A DNA stretch of 13,216 nt from Cephalothrix spiralis (GCA_032353305.1 JAUCNG010157760.1:1-13216), one strand, 5' to 3'; shown: positions 1 through 7,736, numbered from the stretch's first letter. The notes: generated from the letters alone by a model not told the origin. Translations and numbers: made by a program.

Positions 1-210
1 GCTTACGATAAAGGTGTTTGCACGCTTCACGCTTACGATAAAAGTGTTTGCACGCTTCACGCTTACGATAAGTGTTTTCACACTTCACGCTTACGATAAA
101 GTGTTTGCACGCTTCAAGCTTACGATAAATGTGTTTGCACGCTTCACGCTTACGGTAAAGGTGTTGGCACGCTTCACGTTTCTGTTAAAAAAGTCGTTTG
201 CACGGTTCAC
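1..210. repeat. Minisatellite, about 30-bp unit, 7 copies
   Basis: Seven head-to-tail units can be read at 1-30, 31-60, 61-88, 89-117, 118-147, 148-177 and 178-210. The core of each is GCTTACGATAAA followed by GTGTTTGCACGCTTCAC. Units 1, 2, 5 and 6 are exactly 30 bp; the others are 28, 29 and 33 bp. Differences are mainly indels in the A/G run after CGATAAA, with more substitutions in the last unit, so decay increases to the right. The left end is cut by the window edge, so copy number is a minimum. Because 30 is a multiple of three, one plus-strand frame stays open across the array and reads as a repeated ten-residue peptide; the 28- and 29-bp units disturb its register, and I do not regard it as coding. 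Confidence 0.93.
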
Positions 211-280
211 GTGTACGCTTGATATATATAAAAAAAGTAGCTTGCAAGGCTAAGAAAAACGGTGCACAGTAAGCGTTATT

Positions 281-302
281 CGGTGTTGCACGCTTCACGC
301 TT
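281..302. repeat. Isolated relic unit of the 30-bp minisatellite
   Basis: GGTGTTGCACGCTTCACGCTTA reproduces most of one unit of the array at 1-210 but lies about 70 bp beyond its end. The intervening 211-280 holds only faint fragments (for example GTGTACGCTT and GGTGCACAGTAAGCG). The array probably once reached about position 302 and has decayed. Confidence 0.7.
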
Positions 303-1513
303 AACCCCTTCAGGACCCTCTTTATTGTTTTTGACACCATCTCGTACCTACATTGGTTGATGTCCTCAAAATCTTTTTTTAAATTTGTATTTTTAGCCCC
401 AAAGGGCAATCAAAATTATTGGATAAACGGCGTCAATGTCAAGCCGATATTTTGTTATCACTGTTATGATTTATGTGACACAACGACGGGCAACTAAATT
501 ATATATTTGTTTCTCTCTCCATAAACCAATGGTTCCCTATTATATAAAAAAAGATTGTACCGACCATTAACTATAGCATGTAGCATGCACGCCATGCAGC
601 ATAGAAAAGAAAATGTTTCAAGAATAATCATAAAGTCGTAATACTTATTGATTTATTTAACACTCAGTTTGTATGGTATGGGGAGAAATAGAATAGTACT
701 CATTCTTGATAATAGGTGTCAGCATTCAACTGGATGAAATTATATATCCCAATCTGTGTAAGACCACTCATTTTTATCCCATATTAGGGCTACTTTCAAA
801 AATAAATTATCTTAGACTCGGCTGGGGTATAAAAGACAGGGCCAACGCTACAGTTAGACTAATTTTTTAGTGGCCCAACTCAAATATAGTGAATTAAAAA
901 CCTTAATTACCTGTGGCATTTAAGGGATTAAGTTTGGTAAAAAATGAGACTTAAGATTCAATATTCTAGACATACATAGTATAGGTATCATACTTTAAGG
1001 CATAATCGTCATAGTATTTTTTAAATTTTTTGGGGGGGTCGGATAGATACTAAGAAAAACTACCAAATCGTTGTCCGGAAAACTGCGAAAAATACGCAAA
1101 TTCTTTTAATGTTTAGAAAAGTCAAATTATCTCGAAATCTAAACGGTAAGCAATATATTCAGTTCAACTTTTGGGGGTCTCAAAATGATAATCTACAACT
1201 GGTTTGAAGGATTTGTTTAAAATCATGTGCTTTCGATTTTGATTGAATTTGTATTGTGGGAATATGAAACTGTAGCTTTGGGCCGGCATCAACACAGATG
1301 ACGCTGTCAATCACTGTCGGGAGTTTTTAACGAACGGAACGCTCCAAAATATATCCCTATTTTAACACATACTGTAGGCAAAATAATTTTTGTAAATTAA
1401 CATGCACGATTATACAATATGTGAACTATTCAACAATTTAAATATACCGCTTAAATATAGATCAGAACAAGCATTAATAACGATGTTTATTTAGTAATTC
1501 ATGTGGTAGTCAG
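303..1513. other. AT-rich spacer without recognisable genes
   Basis: Both strands carry frequent stops in all frames. I see no splice-bounded frame, tRNA-like fold or transposon end here. Notable local features are a T-run followed by seven G (around 1021-1037) and a TATA-like site near 828, listed separately. Confidence 0.6.
828..855 (+). promoter_or_regulatory. Weak candidate TATA box and initiator
   Basis: TATAAAAG at 828-835 sits in a locally GC-richer stretch, with an ACAGTTA initiator-like sequence from 850. The spacing to the presumed start (about 24 bp) is shorter than the usual 28-32 bp. No open frame or splice donor follows it, and TATAAAA words are expected by chance in DNA this AT-rich. 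Recorded as a possibility only. Confidence 0.12.
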
Positions 1514-1930
1514 CTAAGATCGTTTTACAATTGGTATAGAGACGTTAAGTAGTGCGGATGTGTCCCCATAATCTCCATTGGCAGTCGGGTCTTTAAGGGT
1601 ACCATATAAACTTACCGTTTTATTATCATTTGAGATAAACACACAAAAACAATTTTTCAATTCATCTTCATATTTTTCTTTTACACTTTCACATAATTTC
1701 CACACATTTTCTTCACTGCAAAAATATAATTTACATGTTTATCTATTTGATCGAAGCATTGCAGCACATATTTTTCTATTCTCATGGACGAGTACGCGTG
1801 CTAAAGTACAGGGTTTTCCTGGATTATTATACCCTGTACAAACAATATCAATGTATATAGTACTGATATCTACCTCTTGTTTACTAGAGTGCAATGGACG
1901 AGCTATATGTTTTATTTGTGGTTTATTGTT
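1514..1930 (-). pseudogene. Broken protein-coding fragment, family unknown
   Basis: On the minus strand one frame runs from just after a TAA at 1931-1933 to a TAG at 1514-1516, about 139 codons, interrupted only by an in-frame TAA at 1739-1741. The 63 codons before the stop and the 75 after it both look protein-like, with varied residues rather than the F/I/L/K/N monotony of chance AT-rich frames; they include TGYNNPGKPC, ARVLVHENRK, CESVKEKYEDEL and GTLKDPTANGDYGD. No ATG fits the start, so this would be an internal or terminal exon. Inside it a TTTTTGCAG acceptor-like site lies at about 1718-1726, and a GTAAGT donor-like hexamer follows the codons for NDNKT, so splicing could alter the reading. 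The opposite strand is also open over 1578-1946, but its product is rich in F, S, L and Y and is probably the antisense shadow. I do not recognise the family. The frame ends 25 bp short of a transposon relic that may have cut the gene. Confidence 0.4.
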
Positions 1931-1955
1931 TTACTTATATACCTAGAGTCATCTA

Positions 1956-2581
1956 CAGCGTGTCCCAATAAAATGTATAACAGCCAGATGATGTCATAAT
2001 GTGACTCAATTATAAATATTTTAATAATTTATAATTTAAAAAATACGCCTTTGAGAGCATCGCTGAGCCTATATATATGTCATATATATATACTGCCGAA
2101 TAAAACAGATTTGGTGCAGATCGGTTTATAACTAAGGGCCGGAGCTACGATAAGTCACCCGAAAACCTCTGGTTTCATTTTCCCCACCCTAAATCCCATC
2201 CTAAAATGCTATTTTCAATCTCTCTAAATTAATCCTGATATTTTCAGTGCGTTTCTATAGAAACGCACGGAAAATATGTTATGTATTTTCATTTTTAATA
2301 AAAGTTTTGTAAATAGTAAATTGGTTAAGAAATTTAAAAAAATTAAGCAGTAATAAAAAATTACATTTCCGAGAAAGGACGTTCACTTGGGGAAATATAA
2401 CTTTTTGGTCATTTGGGAAAATTTATATAGCTCAGTACGTTGTTGCACAGATTTGCACCAAATTTATTTTATTCAAAGAAGACCATGAACTCTCTAGTGA
2501 TTACTAGCAGCTATAATGTCAATTCATAATCAAGCACAATATGACGTTATCTGGCTGTTTCCATAATATAGGGACACCCTG
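1956..2581. mobile_element. Fold-back MITE with Tc1/mariner-type ends
   Basis: The left end begins CAGCGTGTCCC and the right end is its inverted counterpart, GGGACACCCTG. TA dinucleotides at 1954-1955 and 2582-2583 flank them, as expected of the TA target duplication of the Tc1/mariner superfamily. The first 62 bp of each arm align at roughly three quarters identity, sharing ACAGCCAGAT, GTCATA and TGTG blocks. Further inverted matches continue inward: GAATAAAA ... ATTTGGTGCA at 2097-2118 against the complement of about 2452-2476, and GAGCTA ... TTTCCCCA at about 2142-2187 against about 2390-2434. The arms meet near a 40-bp palindrome centred at 2257.5, so the element is essentially one large degenerate inverted repeat. 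The left arm carries an extra TATATA-rich stretch (about 2072-2093), and the right arm is longer near the centre. No transposase frame is present, so it was non-autonomous. Confidence 0.8.
2238..2277. repeat. Central 40-bp palindrome of the fold-back element
   Basis: The two halves are complementary at 19 of 20 paired positions; the only mismatch is A2246 against G2269. The core GTGCGTTTC-TATA-GAAACGCAC is perfect. It marks the junction between the two arms of the element at 1956-2581 and is far better preserved than the outer arms. It could be the tip of the original fold-back, or a smaller palindromic insertion. Confidence 0.85.
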
Positions 2582-2583
2582 TA

Positions 2584-3313
2584 TACAAACCTAACATATA
2601 GGTTTTCAACAAGCTTTAAAATAATGTAACTTATGTAAGGGTAAGGGAACCTTAGGGTTATAACTAAACGTAGGGATATACAATGTTTGTTGAATAGATC
2701 AACCCCAAAATGCTTTTTAAATATTGAATAATACAATAATACAAAAGTATTCAATATACGAGCAGTCAAGTGAATACTTAGTACAGAAAAATATTCGAGA
2801 ATGTGAAAGCTATTTATAACGTATATTCTGAAGATACAGACAGAGAGTAAATATTAGATAGGAGAGTATATTATAGTTCTAACTTTCGATTCAGCTTATT
2901 TACATTGGAAAGAAAACTAACGAACAAATTCGATAAAGCACTACATGTACGAACATACTACTTTGACACCTGTTATACTGATTTACTACAGATATCTAGA
3001 CCATATAGTGGACTTCATTAATCGCAAATGAATGTCATGAATGTGGACAATTGGGCTATCAAAGTCTGAGAGAGGAATTTAGAGAGGTAGGTTGTATTTT
3101 CATACATCTAGAATTTAGATACAGAGCATTGCAATTGGTTTATACACCATCATTTATATGAGTTTGATATTTAAAATGCATGTATGAAATAGCATACAGC
3201 GAAAAGGGTATCATGGTTCAATCATTAATATTCTTATTAGTTTTTTCTTTTACAATTTTGATAAAATAAGGTAAATGAAGTGCAAGACATCTTAGAATTT
3301 GTTAGAAACGTAG
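2584..3313. other. AT-rich spacer
   Basis: Both strands are interrupted by stops. A minus-strand frame over 2530-2769 overlaps the transposon end and reads as a hydrophobic, low-complexity chance product. No RNA gene, tandem repeat or transposon end was seen. Confidence 0.5.
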
Positions 3314-3881
3314 TGTTAACCGATGGTTATATAATCATCATAAATATCATAATATTGCAATCACCAGATTACGATATTCTAGGTTACAACATTTTACTAC
3401 AATGTTTTGAATTTAGTATTTGTAACAAAAGTCATTATCTAGAACCTTCATTTATTATAAATATTCTTGGCAAGGTTTATATCTGATGTGCGCAATCAAT
3501 ATTCATATATCCGGGCTAGACAGATTAGTTTGAAGTTCAACATTCGATAAATAATAAAAAACTAGCTTAGATCAATAAGATGATAAAGTTTAAAATGACA
3601 AAAATGGAAACTTCAAGTGTCTTCAAGTAGATCACGAGATACGTCTGGCCCTAAATTTTTTATAATACAGTTTTTTTTTATTTTCAATTTGAACAAATTT
3701 ATGCACATGCCCTTAATGCCTGAAGTTCCAAAGGACAGATCCATAGTCCAAATGCAGTTGGGAGACCATTGCTCTAAGATATTTTAGAACCAATCATAAA
3801 TTGGCAGGGTTAGGACCGAAGTCTATTATTGACAAATTTGGGGAAAGGATCTAGTCTAAATTATTTTGGCAAAATACTATA
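3314..3881 (+). repeat. Dispersed repeat, copy A
   Basis: This segment matches 12702-13216 in the same orientation. I count roughly 20 substitutions over about 500 aligned bases, so identity is near 96 percent apart from indels. The shared block starts at TGTTAACCGATGG; upstream flanks do not clearly match, so this is close to a true left boundary. The right boundary is unknown because copy B leaves the window at the equivalent of 3881, so copy A may continue toward 4100. Relative to B, copy A has 3-nt differences near 3350 and 3512, lacks 4 nt near 3450, and carries 64 nt at 3651-3714 where B has 14 unrelated nt. No inverted ends, poly-A tail or promoter boxes are evident and no convincing protein is encoded. 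It is an interspersed repeat of unknown class. Confidence 0.9.
3651..3714. other. Copy-A-specific segment in the dispersed repeat
   Basis: A 64-nt, T-rich segment separates ACGTCTGGCC from AATGCCTGAAG in copy A. In copy B the same flanks are joined by only 14 different nucleotides (13036-13049). One copy has gained or replaced sequence here; which state is ancestral cannot be decided from two copies. Confidence 0.7.
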
Positions 3882-4074
3882 GGCCCGAAGAAATTGACTG
3901 ACAGAGGGCGTTTTTAAATTGGGAACAAAACTGGCTTGCAGAGCTAGTTTCGCCAGTTCCAACAGGTCCAGTGGAATTCGGTTTCTTTGAATTTGATCAA
4001 TTATTATTTAGGCATTTTTGGAAATTAGTAAGAATCAAGAAGGTTAGTGAAAATAAATGTAGTTTTTAAATATT

Positions 4075-4101
4075 AACGCTGCCGCCTTCGGCCGCAGCGT
4101 T
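4075..4101. repeat. GC-rich hairpin
   Basis: AACGCTGC (4075-4082) pairs with GCAGCGTT (4094-4101). After one C/C mismatch, three more G/C pairs close on a 3-nt loop. It is unusually GC-rich for its AT-rich surroundings. Such structures occur near the ends of some mobile elements; whether it marks the right end of copy A is inference. Confidence 0.7.
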
Positions 4102-4127
4102 TCAGAAGAATGAAGACGAGTAGGCTT

Positions 4128-4142
4128 GGTCTTTTCAAGACC
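4128..4142. repeat. Short perfect hairpin
   Basis: GGTCTT-TTC-AAGACC gives six pairs with a 3-nt loop, 27 bp right of the GC-rich hairpin at 4075-4101. Confidence 0.6.
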
Positions 4143-4840
4143 GTTTTATAAATTTTGGTCTTTGGCTTTTATTATTTTGGATTTAATTAACTTCATACAA
4201 ATTTTGGCATTTTGATAATTCAGCAATTGTAATTAGTAAAAATTAGATCGACTCCTTTGTAGGAATTTTGCACTTCGGCTAGGACTTTTAGTTTCATAGC
4301 TTTGATGACTTTATTTTATTTATTTCCCCATCCTGTATTTCCCCTTAAAAACTATTATGTCGTTTAAATGACTTTATAGTATTCATATTTATCATTGGTC
4401 TTTATTCTAGTTTTGCTTTGTCCACCCTATTCTTTCTCTATGAATATTATGTCAGGAAAATAACAATTTATTGTATCCTATTTAAGTTTATGCATTGCCT
4501 ATTTATTTTGTTCCACTCTGTATTTTTATCGATTGATATTTTGTTAGGTTCGGTTAATTGATTTTAATTGATAAACTTTTAGATTATAATTTATATATGG
4601 ATTTCTATTGGCTAAATCGATTGTAAACTGATTACTTATTATTATCCTTATCACATGTACAGTGTATAACAAAATTAGTGATTTTAAATAAACCATTATA
4701 GCTTTTATTATTTTTAATTAAGTTTAGCCTAGTTCCCAAAAATCTAAACTGATCCATAAGGTGACTTCACACGAGTTACAGACGGGCCGAGATGCTAAAC
4801 GATCCCGAGTACAAATCACATTAATAATAAATTATTTAAG

Positions 4841-5054
4841 TTAACCCAAGGTCATGCAACTCGGTCTGGTCTGTGCTCCAGTAAGGTCATCTGAGAGCAA
4901 AATACTTAAATATAAGTCTCTATTAAGTCTCTAAAAGTCTGAAGGTTTAAATCCTTCAATCTAACTAGTTCATAGTCTATCGCTTGGATATAAAAGAGAT
5001 TTCAGATAATATCCAACCAGCCCCCCACCCCCTGTAAAAATTTCCTTGGGTTAA
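4841..5054. mobile_element. Possible piggyBac-type MITE
   Basis: GTTAACCCAAGG (4840-4851) and CCTTGGGTTAAC (5044-5055) are a perfect 12-bp inverted repeat 192 bp apart. It can be read as a TTAA target duplication at 4841-4844 and 5051-5054 enclosing a 206-bp element that starts CCCAAGG and ends CCTTGGG. TTAA duplication and CCC/GGG termini are characteristic of the piggyBac superfamily. The terminal repeats extend only 7 bp inside the TTAA, and there is no transposase, so this is either a very short non-autonomous relic or chance. A tRNA-T-arm-like hairpin lies inside it. Confidence 0.35.
4941..4957 (+). other. tRNA T-arm-like hairpin, possible SINE or tRNA relic
   Basis: GAAGG-TTTAAAT-CCTTC forms a 5-bp stem with a 7-nt loop, the geometry of a tRNA T-arm, and overlaps GGTTTAAATCC, one base from the Pol III B-box GGTTCAAATCC. 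About 155 bp upstream, GGGCCGAGATGCTAAAC (from 4784) resembles an A-box, and another weaker A-box-like stretch lies near 4875. I could not fold a full cloverleaf, so this is not called a tRNA gene. A degraded tRNA-derived SINE is the most it can support. Confidence 0.25.
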
Positions 5055-5055
5055 C

Positions 5056-6398
5056 ATGGTGGAGAACCCGGGCATCTGAACATCAGTTCTATCAAAATTC
5101 CCCTTATAAAATCTTCAGGGTTTGAGTTTTCTTTAAAAATAATTTTTTTATCTTAAAAAAAATTATTTCACAAAACTTATAATAATTTTCTAGTCAGGAA
5201 TTTATGCCATTTAAAAATTGATAGGCATTAACTTTCGAGAGATATGCATATTCGGTATTGCAAATGTTGATACACTGAAAGTACATGTGATAAGTTGAAT
5301 AAGTGAAAATTCCCTGAAAATTTTGTATTTTTAATATAAAATAATTGGGGTTTTATGATGATTTGCTTCAAAAATTAGTTTTTATTACATTTCTTCTCTT
5401 TTCAAAACAGGATTATATTTTTCATTAATTCCTAAATTAAATTTTTGTATTTTTAAAAAAAAAAAATATTTGGCTAGATTTTAGTGATTTGTTTTCGTAT
5501 TTTTCGCCTTTCGAAACTAAAAATTTGTTTTTCAATCCTAAAACTCAAAACCCGATTAGAAGTTTTTCAGAGCATCTTCTTCTGGGGGTAAAATAATTTT
5601 TTCGGGTAAAAAGGTTTTCAATTTTTCTTTTGCTTATCTATTCAAATAAATGGAAGAGTATTGTCCGAATTTATTTTGGCTTCGCCCGATTTTTTGAAAT
5701 AAAAATTTCGCATTCTTTAAAAGACAAAATATAGATAAATTTCTTTTCATCCTTTTTAAGATGGATTTTCGCACCTCTTGGCGTTTTTGATTATCTTTCT
5801 TCTGAATTTTGACATAGATTTCTTTGTTCAAGATTTTTGACATATCTTAAATTTTCAAAAGTATTTTTTTTTTTTTTTTAATTTGCTACTCTTTTGTTGA
5901 ATTTGTTTAGCAGGAACTGAGCCTGAGCACATTGATCATGTGTTTATTGCAAACACACTCGTTGGAGTAGTATAAGTAATAAACAAAGACATAAAAGATT
6001 CTTATAAACTGACTTCAGTACTTGCAAACTGAGAAATCAAACTAGAAACTTGATTTATTTTGAAAAACATACTTATAAAATTCAGAGGGAAATATAGGTC
6101 GAAATAGGTTTGAAAACCATATTAAGCGGGTTTTGACAGTTATTCCATGTTTTTGGTACGAAGTTTTGGAAGAAAATAGTCGTCTAAGACAACATGAAGG
6201 AAAAACTCACGTTGTCATTGTAGATATACCAAAATGGTTACATTTAAATGTGATAGTTTCAACCATGGTTTTAAATAAGTGAGGAAATTTTAAAGTAAAC
6301 AAATGTTCCTCCATTTTATTTTGACTAGATCACAACACAAATGTCCCATATAGGACATAGGCTTCTTTATCGTAACTTGATATCATATGACTTGACCG
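5056..6398. other. Very AT-rich spacer with homopolymer tracts
   Basis: Repeated A and T runs dominate, including 16 T at 5864-5879. A lysine-rich minus-strand frame over 5634-5843 is what such runs produce by chance. TGTGTTT-ATTGC-AAACACA at 5939-5957 is a 7-bp hairpin. No gene, RNA or transposon end was recognised. Confidence 0.5.
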
Positions 6399-6683
6399 TC
6401 AATATATCATGTTATTATCAATGAAATACTTCACTGATATATACATGTAGTTAGTTGAAATAATCAAAATCATATATTTTTCTTCAAATTTGTTTTTTTT
6501 TGGCTGCATTGAAACAAGGCATTTCATACGACCATTATGGTGAATATGACACAGACACATGTCATTCATATATTTTGTGGCCGGAATGCAATAACATGCA
6601 TCCTTGGCTTGATAGTCCCTAGCGGGGCATTTTGAAATTAAATCAAATACATTTCGAAGGCTTACTCGTCTACAGTTTTTCAC
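6399..6683 (-). CDS. Doubtful small ORF with clustered cysteines, unknown
   Basis: A 94-codon minus-strand frame opens with a GTG directly after an in-frame TAG, so there is no ATG supporting its left limit. A CTGCTCCTTAG acceptor-like site immediately upstream would allow it to be an exon instead. The first 55 residues contain seven cysteines (4, 19, 30, 32, 43, 45, 55), including two CxC pairs, and have a balanced composition. After about residue 60 the product becomes K/I/Y/M-rich and resembles chance AT-rich translation. No signal peptide is apparent within the frame. I do not recognise a family; chance is at least as likely as a real exon. Confidence 0.2.
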   Translation of the reverse strand: MKNCRRVSLRNVFDLISKCPARDYQAKDACYCIPATKYMNDMCLCHIHHNGRMKCLVSMQPKKNKFEEKYMILIISTNYMYISVKYFIDNNMIY

Positions 6684-7192
6684 ATACTAAGGAGCAGGGT
6701 GTGCGATAGAGCTTCACCCTTGAATATCTTATTTATGAATTTAGGACACGGATCGAGATTGATCCCTGTCATGTATGATAGAAACCTAAATAACAATTTA
6801 AAGGACATTTATTGCATATAGCATTGAGATATTATAGGGTTTATGGTGTTATTTATTGTTGGAATTTTGGTTCAGACTGAACCACCAGTAATGTTTTCAT
6901 TGAATTGATTTGTTGTGAGATTTTACAGATTATTTTAATATCGTATCTTCTTTTGGATTAATCATCACTGATAGGTGAGGGATATCGATGGACCCGCTTC
7001 GTGTTGAGATTGGTGTTACTAAAATTCTTCTTTTTGTCTTCCTCTTTGCGTTTCATCAAGGTCCATAAATAGTTAGTCTGTGTAGTCAAATAAATTTTAT
7101 TGTTGGAACAGGTTACGAAATGTTTCGAAATGTTTCATGATCCAGAGGAGGATTGTTAAATCCGATAGCTTGTATCCGCTACCTATAGTAGT
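6684..7192. other. Spacer between small ORF and minisatellite
   Basis: No convincing gene. A minus-strand frame of about 56 codons ends near 6960 (KRKEEDKKKNF inside it) but has no start and no recognisable domain. A 26-nt hairpin lies at 6745-6770, and a 10-bp unit CGAAATGTTT is duplicated at 7116-7135. Confidence 0.45.
6745..6770. repeat. Hairpin, 10-position stem with one mismatch
   Basis: GACAC-GGATC pairs with GATCC-CTGTC around the 6-nt loop GAGATT (6755-6760). The only unpaired position within the stem is the C/C at 6749/6766. Confidence 0.65.
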
Positions 7193-7608
7193 ATTATGGT
7201 TGTTAAGTTCGACGTACACTCAAACGTCCATTATGGTTGTAAAGTTTGACGTGCTCTAAAAAACGTCCATTATTGGTTGTAAAGTTTGACGTGCTCTAAA
7301 AACGTCCATTATGGTTGTAAAGTTTGACGTGCGCTAAAAACGTCCATTATGGTTGTAAAGTTTGACGTGCGCTAAAAACGTCCATTATGGTTGTAAAGTT
7401 CGACGTGCTCTAAAAACGTCCATTATGGTTGTAAAGTTTGACGTGCGCTAAAAACGTCCATTATGGTTGTAAAGTTTGACGTGCTCTAAAAAACGTCCAT
7501 TATGGTTGTAAAGTTCGACGTGGTTGAAACGTCCATTATGGTTGTAAAGTTTGACGTGCGCTAAAAACGTCCATTATAGTTGTAAAATTCGACGTGGTTG
7601 AAACGTCC
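7193..7608. repeat. Minisatellite, 36-39 bp unit, 11 copies
   Basis: Units start at 7193, 7230, 7269, 7308, 7346, 7384, 7422, 7460, 7499, 7535 and 7573; their lengths are 37, 39, 39, 38, 38, 38, 38, 39, 36, 38 and 36 bp. The consensus begins ATTATGGTTGTAAAGTT and ends ACGTCC. The part between GACGT and ACGTC comes in three main versions (GCTCTAAA, GCGCTAAAA and GGTTGAA), with a further one in unit 1. Every unit keeps the complementary arms GACGT and ACGTC, so each can form a 5-bp hairpin with a 7-10 nt loop. The 36-bp GGTTGAA version occurs only in units 9 and 11, after a longer unit each time, suggesting a dimer-scale duplication at the right end. The flanking sequence right of 7608 begins one more degenerate unit and then diverges. 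Confidence 0.95.
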
Positions 7609-7736
7609 ATTTTGAGCAAAAATATTTTGAAGTCAATTTCCTGATTAATTGAATATTGACAATGCGGAAATTAATATATAGAGGGTGTAGATTAACACAG
7701 GCAACGGTCAATAAGTAAAAACAAACAAAAATTACT

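Larger units (their letters stand above)
3882..4839. other. AT-rich spacer with hairpins, possible tail of copy A
   Basis: No gene is visible. The left part may still belong to the dispersed repeat family. AACTGGC (3929-3935) and GCCAGTT (3952-3958) form a 7-bp inverted repeat. Two stronger hairpins at 4075-4101 and 4128-4142 are listed separately. From about 4190 onward the sequence is T-rich and featureless. Confidence 0.5.

Noticed and set aside
14-253. 79-codon plus-strand frame with a repeated ten-residue peptide
   Set aside because: It is the product of a 30-bp tandem repeat being a multiple of three; it begins with GTG, and non-30-bp units shift the peptide register. No start, promoter or conservation supports it.
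185-409. 74-codon minus-strand frame
   Set aside because: Overlaps the minisatellite edge, starts with a non-ATG-supported codon context and has no recognisable features.
1578-1946. 122-codon plus-strand frame
   Set aside because: Starts with TTG, is dominated by F, S, L and Y, and lies opposite a more protein-like minus-strand frame; most simply its antisense shadow.
2530-2769. 79-codon minus-strand frame
   Set aside because: Straddles the right end of the transposon relic and is hydrophobic AT-rich noise.
3280-3486. Short frame shared by both copies of the dispersed repeat
   Set aside because: A 3-nt indel near its start keeps the frame, but a 4-nt insertion in copy B breaks it and the product is low-complexity I/L/Y-rich. 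Shared because the DNA repeat is shared.
5634-5843. 69-codon lysine-rich minus-strand frame
   Set aside because: Generated by T-rich plus-strand tracts; no domain or start context.
7193-7608. CRISPR array
   Set aside because: Repeats are directly adjacent with no unique spacers, unit length varies, and the context is eukaryotic.
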